This document shows, piece after piece, positions 25,950-33,790 of a DNA stretch of 64,000 nt (the first letter of the stretch is position 1; each line of letters opens with the position of its first letter). The notes beneath the pieces were generated by a model. That model made no database searches. It saw only the letters and a list, made by a program, of their open reading frames with translations, and had not been told where the DNA came from. This stretch comes from Maribacter cobaltidurans. GTDB lineage: Bacteria; Bacteroidota; Bacteroidia; Flavobacteriales; Flavobacteriaceae. A program made the position numbers and the translations under genes. The stretch covers positions 615,001 through 679,000 of the forward strand of contig NZ_CP022957.1 in NCBI RefSeq assembly GCF_002269385.1, in the 5' to 3' direction.

Positions 25950-26777
25950 TTAGTCAACAATAAATAGACTTGCAATGGTTGTTGCATCTTCACCAGTCAA
26001 TGGTTCGTCATAAGCTTCGGTTGAAGCCCCCATGCTAAATGGGTCACCAGAGCCTAATGTGGTAACATCCAACCCTCCCTGCATAACATTTTCTTCACCA
26101 TCGTAGACTGCTTGTGTAGCTTCCGGCATTCCCATTCCTCTGTCATTATTGGTAATCCAACCTTTTAGCCCCCTCAATCTTCTTATTTCAGAAGCATGCC
26201 TTGCTTCTACCGAATGTATCTGTAGAGCCGGAGTTAAAAAATCTGAACCCAATAAATTACCGGCTTGTCCTTTATACGCCCTTACACCTGTATCCTCAAA
26301 TGCCTGTGCCAATGCCAATAACTGGGCATAAGCCATATCTTGACCGACACCATTAGCATTAAAGGGGTCGAACATTCCACCGACGGTAAAGTCAAATGTA
26401 GGTTTTTCTACAGGCATTACCCCTGCTCCCTCTAGGCCAGCAATTAAGAAGTCCACATGGGCTTGTTCGTGTTTAGAAATTTGCATATAAACCGTTTCCG
26501 GTCTTCCAGATGGCAAAACTCCAGATTGTAATGCTAAATCGTAAAATTCATCTTCCAAATATTCCAATGTAAGTGCAAGCTGTAAAGCTCCAATAGGATC
26601 CGCACTCATGGATTGAGCATTTACCTTCTTTGGTATAGATGCCAATCCGAATGGCACCGCCGCAATGGCCGCTTTTTTGGATATTGAACTAAATTTTGAA
26701 AAAACTTCTCGTCTAGATGATTTACCTTCTAACAGATTATCAGTAGTAAATTCATCCAAAAATTTTATAATATTCAT
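25950..26777 (-). CDS. Exported ferritin-like protein (Ferritin_2 type)
   Basis: A 275-residue protein with a twin-arginine-like N-terminus: GKSSRREVFSKFSSISKKAA, then a hydrophobic stretch and a cleavage-like VNAQ. The mature part is a four-helix ferritin-like bundle. LTLEYLEDEFYDLAL and SKHEQAHVDFLIAGLEGAG supply Glu and His residues of a possible di-metal site; AQAFEDTGVRAYKGQAG and IHSVEARHASEIRRLRGL form the second half with Glu and His. Such proteins are abundant in the envelope of some bacteria and have no established function; protection from oxidants or metal storage is conjecture. The upstream neighbour, 28 bp away, encodes a second member, so the two form an operon. Confidence 0.85.
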   Translation of the reverse strand: MNIIKFLDEFTTDNLLEGKSSRREVFSKFSSISKKAAIAAVPFGLASIPKKVNAQSMSADPIGALQLALTLEYLEDEFYDLALQSGVLPSGRPETVYMQISKHEQAHVDFLIAGLEGAGVMPVEKPTFDFTVGGMFDPFNANGVGQDMAYAQLLALAQAFEDTGVRAYKGQAGNLLGSDFLTPALQIHSVEARHASEIRRLRGLKGWITNNDRGMGMPEATQAVYDGEENVMQGGLDVTTLGSGDPFSMGASTEAYDEPLTGEDATTIASLFIVD

Positions 26778-26804
26778 AATGTATCTTTATTTTTTTGTTA
26801 ATGA

Positions 26805-27536
26805 TTAAGGTAAATTATTTGCGGTGAACGGTGTTGTAATAAATCCTGTATCACCTACTGCAGCCAAAATGTCCGATGGGTTTAAAGCTACATCCAAACC
26901 AGTATCTACGGTAACTACATCATCGCCGGCAAAGTCTGCGCTACCTGGGTTAATCAATGTTCTTATCGCAGAGGCATGTCTCGCTTCCACGGAAACAATT
27001 TTACCTGCTATAAGCAAATAATTTGGATCGGAAATAAGCCTTCCCGCGCCATTATACGCAGCTACCCCTGTATCCTCTAAAACCTTTGCCGTACCTAAAA
27101 CAGCATCCCGGTTGGAAAAATCCAAAGAACCATAATCAAATTCCAATGTAGGAAGCATTGCGTCTGTATTTTCACCAACGGCAGCCGTTATCGCCGCCTT
27201 AAAAAAATCTCGATGATTTACTTCATGGTTGTATAAATCAGTCAATACCTGTCTTTCCTCATCAGAAATGTTGGCATAAAAGGAATTTACCACCTTAGTA
27301 TAAAAATCAGCCTCCAACTGTTCTAGCGCATAGGCATAATTTAAAACTCCCAAATCGCCAGAACCTAAATCAAAAATATTACCACCGGTAGGTGGAATCG
27401 GTGCCATTCCTTCATCATCGTCACTACAGGCCACCAGAAGACTAGCCCCCAAGACCCCCAATCCGCTTATTCGCAAAAACCTTCGACGATCTTTTACTTT
27501 TTTGTTTATTTCAACTTTGATAACTTTTTTACTCAT
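26805..27536 (-). CDS. Tat-exported ferritin-like lipoprotein
   Basis: A 243-residue protein with a clear twin-arginine signal, DRRRFLRISGLG, followed by a hydrophobic stretch and the lipobox-like LLVACSDDD, which suggests a Tat lipoprotein. The mature domain is a ferritin-like four-helix bundle: LNYAYALEQLEADFYTKVV, YNHEVNHRDFFKAAI, AKVLEDTGVAAYNGAGR and VSVEARHASAIRTLI carry the paired Glu/His residues. The domain is parallel to that of the next gene downstream, so the two arose by duplication. Folding before export through Tat would fit a protein that takes up its metal in the cytoplasm, which is inference. Confidence 0.87.
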   Translation of the reverse strand: MSKKVIKVEINKKVKDRRRFLRISGLGVLGASLLVACSDDDEGMAPIPPTGGNIFDLGSGDLGVLNYAYALEQLEADFYTKVVNSFYANISDEERQVLTDLYNHEVNHRDFFKAAITAAVGENTDAMLPTLEFDYGSLDFSNRDAVLGTAKVLEDTGVAAYNGAGRLISDPNYLLIAGKIVSVEARHASAIRTLINPGSADFAGDDVVTVDTGLDVALNPSDILAAVGDTGFITTPFTANNLP

Positions 27537-27750
27537 AATAACTCTATTTTTAGGTTATACTTCTACCAATACCTACGAGCAATGAAACGGAGAGTTGTTA
27601 AGAAAAGATTAAAAAAGCCGGATAGACTGTTAAACCGATATGAAGACCTAACTACTTTAAATCCAAAGGTCCACATTTCCTCCTAAAAGTTAAATTCATC
27701 ATAAATACGCCCAACTAATCATACTATAATTACATACTATTGTCAAAGAA

Positions 27751-27780
27751 TTGCTTAATTTGAATATTATGCTAACTTTG
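27751..27780 (+). promoter_or_regulatory. Bacteroidota-type promoter before the small coiled-coil gene
   Basis: TTG at 27751-27753 and TAACTTTG at 27773-27780 are 19 bp apart, matching the TTG / TAnnTTTG consensus. The -7 box ends 13 bp before the ATG of the 27794 gene. Confidence 0.6.
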
Positions 27781-27793
27781 AAAAAAAAGATTA

Positions 27794-28015
27794 ATGGATT
27801 TACTTGAAAAAGCTCAGGAATTTGAAAGTCGAAAAATGAGCAACATGTCCACCAGTGATAGGGTAGAAGCGTCCAGAGAAGCCAAAGCCTTGATATTAAG
27901 TATCAACGAGGTCTATAAAGAAACCAAGGACCCCGAATTAATGGAGGTTATGAAACGTTTGACCGAAAAGAAGAAAAAAATAGAAAAACGATTGAACGGT
28001 GTTCCTTTGGTATAA
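27794..28015 (+). CDS. Small conserved-looking helical protein, unknown function
   Basis: A 73-residue, highly charged protein predicted to be all helix, probably a coiled coil (MDLLEKAQEFESRKMSNMS to KRLTEKKKKIEKRL). It has no signal peptide or membrane segment. It is a real gene by context: a well-formed promoter lies directly upstream, a strong terminator begins 21 bp after the stop, and codon use is normal. I do not recognise a family and cannot assign a function. It stands between the divergent ferritin-like operon and clpS. Confidence 0.75.
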   Translation: MDLLEKAQEFESRKMSNMSTSDRVEASREAKALILSINEVYKETKDPELMEVMKRLTEKKKKIEKRLNGVPLV

Positions 28016-28391
28016 GGCCTTCATCAATATAAAATAAAAACCCCATAATGGGGTTTTTTAATATACTAAACTCTGTCTCTCCTTTAATTGGGTCAATTGT
28101 CAAGAAAATTGCCCGATTGTCAATTTTTTCGAAAGGATTAAATCTTAATATTCATCTTTGAAGGTCTAAAGCACTTGTGAACGATGGAGAGAATCCGTTC
28201 ATTTCTACAAAGACCTCTAAAGCCCTTGGATTCGTGGCTCAATTTTATATTGAAGTTTCCTTTGTTGTTTTTTGCTTTCTTTTGCTTTACTATGGCTATA
28301 GTCATTATGTATCTATATGTTCATTGACCCCTTGCTTTGGATTGGCAGCCGATTATAAAACATTAGACTTCCGTAAAAAACATTCTCAGAA
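28016..28391. other. Intergenic region with one terminator, otherwise nothing recognisable
   Basis: The terminator at 28036-28059 is the only clear element. A 72-codon plus-strand frame (28177-28395) runs into the clpS stop region and has no domain, ribosome site or promoter, so I do not call it a gene. Confidence 0.5.
28036..28059 (+). terminator. Rho-independent terminator after the small coiled-coil gene
   Basis: AAAAACCCC and GGGGTTTTTT pair around ATAAT, with a terminal T run. Confidence 0.8.
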
Positions 28392-28667
28392 CTAAACAAT
28401 CTCAGCACTTAGACCGGCATTGAGCAGTCCTGAACATTGGGGTTCCAAGTCACAATACTCGCCAGTCTTTACAGTGCATTTACCTTTATAATGCACAATC
28501 AGGGAACACTGCTCCGCCTGTTCCGGAGTATGGTCACAGACAGCGATAAGTGTTTCAATTACATGGTCAAATGTATTTACATCGTCATTAAAAAGTACGA
28601 TTTCATTTTGTTTGACGGTCTCTTCCTCTAAAAGGAGCTCTTCGGAAATTTTTTCTTTAGTGCTCAT
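28392..28667 (-). CDS. clpS: ClpS, adaptor of the ClpAP/ClpCP protease
   Basis: A 91-residue adaptor that delivers N-degron substrates to the Clp protease. The core begins VLFNDDVNTFDHVIETLIAVC, matching the conserved VLxNDDxxxxxFV segment; the Asn-Asp pair and the following hydrophobic helix form the N-degron pocket. The later QAEQCSLIVHYKGKCTVKTG matches the conserved His/Gly region. The N-terminus is the usual flexible acidic tail. It is the last gene of a minus-strand run (DUF1599, DoxX-like, tpiA, prmA, clpS) and starts 21 bp after prmA, as commonly found in Bacteroidota. Confidence 0.93.
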   Translation of the reverse strand: MSTKEKISEELLLEEETVKQNEIVLFNDDVNTFDHVIETLIAVCDHTPEQAEQCSLIVHYKGKCTVKTGEYCDLEPQCSGLLNAGLSAEIV

Positions 28668-28688
28668 TACTATCGATTTAACTATTCC

Positions 28689-29525
28689 CTAAAATACATA
28701 TTTTGCGGCGACCCAATTGTTTTTTTCAATGTTTTTTTCGATCCGAAGACCTAATTCATGGCACTTTTCGGAAATCAAAGGTAAATCTTTCCGATAAAAA
28801 CCACTGACCAGAAGTACACCTCCTTCACTTAAAGAGTGCTTGTATTTGGGAATATCCTTCAAGAGTATATTTCTATTGATGTTGGCAATGATAATGTCAT
28901 ATTTATTACCGTCTAAAAGACTTGCATCCCCCTCCAAAACCGAAATGTTATGAATCCCATTTCGCTCCACATTTTCCAAAGAGTTCAAATAACACCAATT
29001 ATCAATATCAATAGCATCTATTTTTTTTGCGCCTCGTTTGGAGGCTAAAATGGCAAGAACCCCTGTTCCACAGCCCATATCCAATACTGTTTTACCCTCA
29101 AGGTCCAAATGCAGTATATGTTGTAACATCATATGGGTTGTTTCGTGATGGCCCGTGCCAAAGCTCATTTTTGGCTCAATAATGATATCGTACTCAATTT
29201 CCTTCTTTTCATGAAACGGAGCTCTTACCATACAAACATCATTTACCAAAATGGGTTGGAAATTCTGTTCCCAAGTGGCATTCCAATTCTCTTGCTCTAT
29301 TTCCTTTGCCTCATAGGAAATCTTAAAGTCCGTATTTTCAAGAATCGATACTCCCTCAAGAATATCCTCATGCCAGTCCCCTTTTTGAATGTAGGCCAGA
29401 ACACCTGTTTCCTCCTCTACAAAACTTTCAAAACCTACCTCCCCCAGTTCGGCTATCAGAATATCCGAAACAGGTTGTACCGGTTCCACGATGAATTGAT
29501 ATTCCATATAGATATTTTCTGCCAT
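28689..29525 (-). CDS. prmA: Ribosomal protein L11 methyltransferase
   Basis: A class I SAM-dependent methyltransferase that trimethylates ribosomal protein L11. The N-terminal substrate-recognition domain (YMEYQFIVEPVQPVSDILIAELGEVGF) is followed by MSFGTGHHETTHMML and the SAM motif VLDMGCGTGVLAILASKRGA. DIIIANINRNILL is the catalytic-loop region (the family NxxxN). An open frame extends to 29552 but would start inside a hairpin; ATG 29525 (MAENIYMEYQF) is preferred and gives about 278 residues, the usual length. Confidence 0.93.
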   Translation of the reverse strand: MAENIYMEYQFIVEPVQPVSDILIAELGEVGFESFVEEETGVLAYIQKGDWHEDILEGVSILENTDFKISYEAKEIEQENWNATWEQNFQPILVNDVCMVRAPFHEKKEIEYDIIIEPKMSFGTGHHETTHMMLQHILHLDLEGKTVLDMGCGTGVLAILASKRGAKKIDAIDIDNWCYLNSLENVERNGIHNISVLEGDASLLDGNKYDIIIANINRNILLKDIPKYKHSLSEGGVLLVSGFYRKDLPLISEKCHELGLRIEKNIEKNNWVAAKYVF

Positions 29526-29540
29526 ATCATTAAAATTTAA

Positions 29541-29563
29541 AAAGGGTACCATAGATACCCTTT
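29541..29563 (-). terminator. Hairpin between tpiA and prmA
   Basis: AAAGGGTA and TACCCTTT pair around a 7-base loop; on the minus strand the hairpin is followed by TTAAATTTTAA. It may partly terminate tpiA transcripts or protect them, because the next gene starts only 16 bp further on. Confidence 0.55.
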
Positions 29564-29589
29564 AAACCAAAACAAAATTTTGTTGTGTC

Positions 29590-30339
29590 CTAGATTGCGT
29601 TTATAATTGCCACAAAATCATCGGAAACGAGTGAAGCCCCTCCAATTAAGCCACCATCAACATCCGGCTTTGAAAAAATCTCTTCCGCATTGCCCGGTTT
29701 TACGCTTCCTCCATATAGAATGGATACATTGTTGCTTACAGCACTATCGTAGGCTTCTGAAATTGTTTTGCGGATAAAGGCATGCATTTCCTGTGCTTGT
29801 TCCGGGGATGCCGTCTCTCCGGTTCCAATGGCCCATACGGGTTCGTAGGCCAATATAATCTTACTCCAATCGGAACTTTCCAAGGAAAATAATGCGTTCT
29901 TTAACTGGCTTTCAACCACACTAAAATGGTTGCCCGATTTTCTGTCCTCCAACTCTTCACCAAAACAAAACATAACCCTTATCCCCTTTTCCAAGGCGGT
30001 TTTTACCTTTTTGGCCAATATTTCATCAGTTTCCCCAAAATAGGCTCTTCTTTCTGAGTGACCAATGATACATGTATCCACGCCAATATTAAGAAGCATA
30101 TCCGCAGAAATTTCTCCGGTGTATGCCCCACTTTCAGCAAAGTGCATGTTCTGTGCTATGACCTCAATGCGAGAAGTTTCAAGATTACGAACCGCGGCCG
30201 CTAGGTTAACAAAAGTGGGTGCAACCATGACCTCAGCTTGTGTATCCGGAAGTTTTGCCGATAATTCTATCAATAAGGCTTCGGTTTCTTCCATATTCTT
30301 ATTCATTTTCCAGTTTCCCGCTACTATTTTACTTCTCAT
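29590..30339 (-). CDS. tpiA: Triosephosphate isomerase
   Basis: A 249-residue TIM barrel that interconverts dihydroxyacetone phosphate and glyceraldehyde 3-phosphate in glycolysis. All catalytic elements are present: AGNWKMNK with the N-terminal Lys, IIGHSERR with the electrophilic His, LAYEPVWAIGTG with the catalytic Glu and mobile loop 6, and ILYGGSVKPGNA and GGLIGGASL for the phosphate-binding loops. It lies between the DoxX-like gene and prmA on the same strand. Confidence 0.97.
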   Translation of the reverse strand: MRSKIVAGNWKMNKNMEETEALLIELSAKLPDTQAEVMVAPTFVNLAAAVRNLETSRIEVIAQNMHFAESGAYTGEISADMLLNIGVDTCIIGHSERRAYFGETDEILAKKVKTALEKGIRVMFCFGEELEDRKSGNHFSVVESQLKNALFSLESSDWSKIILAYEPVWAIGTGETASPEQAQEMHAFIRKTISEAYDSAVSNNVSILYGGSVKPGNAEEIFSKPDVDGGLIGGASLVSDDFVAIINAI

Positions 30340-30378
30340 TTTATATCAGTTTATTTCGTATTTAATTTATCAATTCGT

Positions 30379-31473
30379 TTAAAATTCAAGCTCATCCAAA
30401 TCGTTGTAATGCACTTTTTGCTCTATGGTCCCCTTTTCCAAAACCAAAACTCCCGGATTGGACCTTACAATGGTTTTTAAGGTTGTCTGGTCTGTAAAGT
30501 AGAATTCGAAATCCAAATCATATTGCGTTTTCAACTCCTTTGTCTGGTCAGGTCCGGAAGCAGACATACCAATTACTTTATAACCTTTATCAATTGCCAT
30601 GTCCGTAACTTCTTTAATTTCCGAAAAAGCGTCCAAATTGGCCTTTCTAAGATCATAGGCAATGACCATAACCAGTTTAGGCTCCTGCAAGAGACTTCCG
30701 GCAAAGTCCTCCCCATCCTGCTCGATAGTAAAATCATGCACCGGCGGCTCATAGCCTTTTTGAATCTCTTCCGTTTCCACCCCAATAAATTCCCCATCTA
30801 TGGTAGGATAATCACCATTGGTAACGATTACCTGTTCCTCTCCATCCACTTTGAATTTCCACGCATATTCATAAATGGGTTTTGGGGCATCTTCTGGAAT
30901 ACCCATACCCTCCTCGATATTTTTTCCTATTTCATAAGGTCTAAAGTCGATAACGGGCAAGTGATTTAACACATAGTAAGCATAGACAATACATGCCAAA
31001 ACGGAAATTGCCACCAGTACCTTTGTCAAAAAAGGCCTAAAAAGTGGTGTAATGTATTTTTTGCCGTAAAACAATAAAAGAATGAGCACCAAAAGGACCA
31101 CATCCTTGGTGAAGGATTCCCAGGGTGTTAATTTGATGGCATCACCAAAACATCCACAATCCGTTACCTTATTAAAGTATGCCGAATAAAAAGTTAGAAA
31201 GGTGAAGAATACGATCATTGCCAATAGACTCCACAGGGTAAACTTTCTCTTGTGGCCCAAAATCAGGAGCACACCCAAAAGAACCTCGAATATGACAACG
31301 ACCAAGGAAATGGTCAATGCATGGGGCTCAAAGAAAGGCAGATTGAGAACACCCTGACTAAAATATTCTTCCAGTTTAAACGAAAAACCCACGGGGTCGT
31401 TCAACTTTATGAAACCGCTGATGACAAAAAGTACACCAACAAATATTCTAACGATTCCAATCAAATATCTCAT
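30379..31473 (-). CDS. DoxX-like membrane protein fused to a redoxin-like domain
   Basis: A 364-residue protein in two parts. Residues 1-145 form a four-helix DoxX/MauE-type membrane domain (IVRIFVGVLFVISGFIKLND and LEEYF at the start; SAYFNKVTDCGCFGDAIKL with a Cys-Gly-Cys). After a fifth helix (LVAISVLACIVYAYYVL), residues 180-364 form a soluble domain resembling thioredoxin-like redoxins: PKLVMVIAYDLRKA where the first strand would be, a later FEFYFTDQTTLKTIVRSNPGVLVLEKGTI, but no CxxC active site. The family is conserved in Bacteroidota and uncharacterised. The arrangement resembles vitamin K epoxide reductase or MauE-linked thiol systems; this is inference. Confidence 0.75.
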   Translation of the reverse strand: MRYLIGIVRIFVGVLFVISGFIKLNDPVGFSFKLEEYFSQGVLNLPFFEPHALTISLVVVIFEVLLGVLLILGHKRKFTLWSLLAMIVFFTFLTFYSAYFNKVTDCGCFGDAIKLTPWESFTKDVVLLVLILLLFYGKKYITPLFRPFLTKVLVAISVLACIVYAYYVLNHLPVIDFRPYEIGKNIEEGMGIPEDAPKPIYEYAWKFKVDGEEQVIVTNGDYPTIDGEFIGVETEEIQKGYEPPVHDFTIEQDGEDFAGSLLQEPKLVMVIAYDLRKANLDAFSEIKEVTDMAIDKGYKVIGMSASGPDQTKELKTQYDLDFEFYFTDQTTLKTIVRSNPGVLVLEKGTIEQKVHYNDLDELEF

Positions 31474-31482
31474 AGTTTCATT

Positions 31483-32028
31483 TTAATTTTCTGCCAAACC
31501 TAAGTGAATCAAAGCAAATACGGCATAATTGATCATATCTTGGTAATTGGCATCTATTCCTTCACTAACCAAGGTTTTTCCCTTATTGTCCTCTATGGAT
31601 TTCACTCTAAGCAACTTTTGGAGTATCAAATCCGTCAGGGAGCTGACCCGCATATCCCTCCAAGCCTCACCATAGTCATGGTTTTTATTGAGCATAAGTT
31701 CTTTGGTATGGTGCACGTGCTTTTTATACAGGGAAACGGCATTTTCCGGATCTAGGTCTGGTTGTTCTGCAACTCCCAATTCCAGTTGTATCAAAGCCAT
31801 TACGGAATAGTTGATGATTCCTATAAACTCAGAAATCTCTCCCTCGTCCACCTTGCGCACCGCATTTTCTTGAAGTCCCCTGATCCGCTGCGCTTTTATA
31901 AAGATTTGATCCGTTAAGGAAGGTAAACGTAGAATCCTCCAGGCACAACCATAATCAAGCATCTTTTTTTCGAATAAATCCTGACAAACCTTAATTACGG
32001 CATTATACTGCGCTTCCGTTTTTTGCAT
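31483..32028 (-). CDS. DUF1599 protein with internal duplication
   Basis: A 181-residue cytoplasmic protein of the DUF1599 family. It consists of two similar modules. The first has KMLDYGCAWRILRLPSLTD, then IINYSVMALIQLEL; the second has KNHDYGEAWRDMRVSSLTD, then MINYAVFALIHLGL. Shared residues include Asp-Tyr-Gly, Ala-Trp-Arg, Ser-Leu-Thr-Asp and an Ile-Asn-Tyr helix. The module is reported to be associated with nucleotide metabolism or modification, but the function of the stand-alone protein is unknown. It is the first gene of the minus-strand run that includes tpiA and faces folP across about 100 bp. Confidence 0.82.
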   Translation of the reverse strand: MQKTEAQYNAVIKVCQDLFEKKMLDYGCAWRILRLPSLTDQIFIKAQRIRGLQENAVRKVDEGEISEFIGIINYSVMALIQLELGVAEQPDLDPENAVSLYKKHVHHTKELMLNKNHDYGEAWRDMRVSSLTDLILQKLLRVKSIEDNKGKTLVSEGIDANYQDMINYAVFALIHLGLAEN

Positions 32029-32125
32029 TCGGTTATTCTAATTTGTGTAAATTTCGCTTAAAATTTTGTAACCATCAAGACTGGGTGTGCAAACTTAAAA
32101 TTGTCCCAAGAGTAAAATTATAAGT

Positions 32126-32950
32126 ATGACGATAAACTGTAAGGGTAAACTCATAGATTTGACCACTCCAAGGGTGATGGGTATTTTAAACCTTACTCCA
32201 GATTCCTTTTATGATGGCGGAAAATTTAGAAAGGAAAAGGACATTTTGCTCCATGTTGAGAATATGCTCTCGCTTGGCGCAACATTCATAGACTTAGGAG
32301 CGTATAGCTCAAGACCTGGAGCAGAAGAGGTAAGTACCGATGAGGAGTGTAAGCGTTTACTCCCTGTTCTTGAACTTATTTTAGGTCAATTTCCTGAAGC
32401 TTTGATATCCATCGACACATTTAGAGCCCATGTCGCCAAAGAGGCTATTGCTATTGGCGCCTCTATGATCAATGATATTTCTGCCGGATTTATGGACGAG
32501 TCCATGTTGGATGTAATCGCAGAAAACCATATCCCTTACATAATGATGCACATGCGCGGTAATCCCCAAACCATGCAGAAAAAGACCTCCTATGATAATT
32601 TGGTACGGGATATTATCCTTTATTTTTCTGAAAGATTGTCTGTTGCCAAATCCAAGGGAATCAAAGATTTAATTATTGATCCCGGCTTCGGTTTTTCCAA
32701 AACCCTGGAGCAAAATTATGAGCTCCTAAATAAATTGGATTTGTTGAAAATGATAGAAAAGCCCCTTTTGGTGGGAGTAAGTAGAAAATCCATGATCTAT
32801 AAATTATTAGGAACGGACGCACACCATGCACTTAATGGAACAACGGCCCTCAATATGCTCGCTTTGCAAAAAGGAGCTAATATTTTAAGAGTACACGATA
32901 TAGGCGAAGCCATGGAATGTATCAAGATTCACAAGCAATTAACGGCTTGA
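32126..32950 (+). CDS. folP: Dihydropteroate synthase
   Basis: A 274-residue TIM-barrel enzyme of folate synthesis that joins 4-aminobenzoate to the pterin diphosphate; it is the sulfonamide target. Motifs: MGILNLTPDSFYDGGK (the pterin and diphosphate loop), FIDLGAYSSRPGAEEVS, ISIDTFRAHVAKEA, MINDISAGFMDESM, IIDPGFGFSKTLEQNY, LVGVSRKSMIYKLLG, and the closing RVHDI. It is followed 55 bp on by the diadenylate cyclase gene, a frequent neighbour of folP in Bacteroidota. Confidence 0.96.
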   Translation: MTINCKGKLIDLTTPRVMGILNLTPDSFYDGGKFRKEKDILLHVENMLSLGATFIDLGAYSSRPGAEEVSTDEECKRLLPVLELILGQFPEALISIDTFRAHVAKEAIAIGASMINDISAGFMDESMLDVIAENHIPYIMMHMRGNPQTMQKKTSYDNLVRDIILYFSERLSVAKSKGIKDLIIDPGFGFSKTLEQNYELLNKLDLLKMIEKPLLVGVSRKSMIYKLLGTDAHHALNGTTALNMLALQKGANILRVHDIGEAMECIKIHKQLTA

Positions 32951-33004
32951 TCTTTTGGCGGACTTGTTTATCTATTTTTGTTAATTTTACATAAACGGCA
33001 ATAG

Positions 33005-33790
33005 TTGGATTTTTTAAATTTTATCGATTTTAAGATTACGGATATTCTCGATATCGTATTAGTTGCCGTACTTCTATATTATGTCTACAAATTGGTACGT
33101 GGTTCCGCGGCCATCAATATTTTTATAGGTATCGTAATCGTTTGGGCATTTTGGAAACTTACCGAGTTATTGGGAATGGAGATGATTAGTAGCATCGTAG
33201 GTGCCTTCATGCAGGTTGGGCTAATTGCTTTGATCATTGTATTCCAACAAGAAATAAGAAAGTTTCTATTGATGATCGGGTCCACCAATTTTGCCAACAA
33301 ACGCAACTTTATAAAACATTTTAAGTTTCTAAATCAAGAGGGTGACACCACTAGTATAAATGTTGAAGCGATAGTAAAAGCGTGTGAAAAAATGTCGGCC
33401 TCAAAGACGGGTGCCATTCTGGTCATTGAAAGAGGTAACTCACTAGATTTTATAAAGAACACCGGCGATAAAATGAATATTGAAGTAACCCAGCCGATAA
33501 TTGAAAGTATCTTTTATAAAAATAGCCCCTTACATGACGGTGCAGCCGTTATCGTAGACAATTTTATTGTGGCTACCCGTGTAATTCTACCCGTGACCAA
33601 CGAAAGAAACATTCCCTTAAGGTATGGGCTTAGACATAGGGCGGCGATAGGTATCACGGAAAAAACAGATGCCCTTTGTTTAGTGGTAAGCGAGGAAACC
33701 GGCCAGATATCCTATATTAAAAATGGGGAATTTATTCTGTTCGAATCGAGTGCACAACTCATAACACTTTTGAAAAAAGATCTGGTGTAA
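33005..33790 (+). CDS. cdaA: Diadenylate cyclase CdaA
   Basis: A 261-residue membrane enzyme that makes cyclic di-AMP from two ATP. Three N-terminal membrane helices (within residues 12-85) precede the DisA_N/DAC domain. The catalytic signatures DGA (178-180, in NSPLHDGAAVIV) and RHR (210-212, in YGLRHRAAIGI) are intact. The start is TTG at 33005, giving the usual M-D/E-F-L N-terminus; no upstream ATG fits. The last base of its stop codon is the first base of the next ATG (TAATG), so the DUF3667 gene is translationally coupled to it. Confidence 0.95.
   Translation: MDFLNFIDFKITDILDIVLVAVLLYYVYKLVRGSAAINIFIGIVIVWAFWKLTELLGMEMISSIVGAFMQVGLIALIIVFQQEIRKFLLMIGSTNFANKRNFIKHFKFLNQEGDTTSINVEAIVKACEKMSASKTGAILVIERGNSLDFIKNTGDKMNIEVTQPIIESIFYKNSPLHDGAAVIVDNFIVATRVILPVTNERNIPLRYGLRHRAAIGITEKTDALCLVVSEETGQISYIKNGEFILFESSAQLITLLKKDLV

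Noticed and set aside
28177..28395. 72-codon plus-strand open frame between the small coiled-coil gene and clpS
   Set aside because: It runs into the end of clpS on the other strand and has no recognisable feature.
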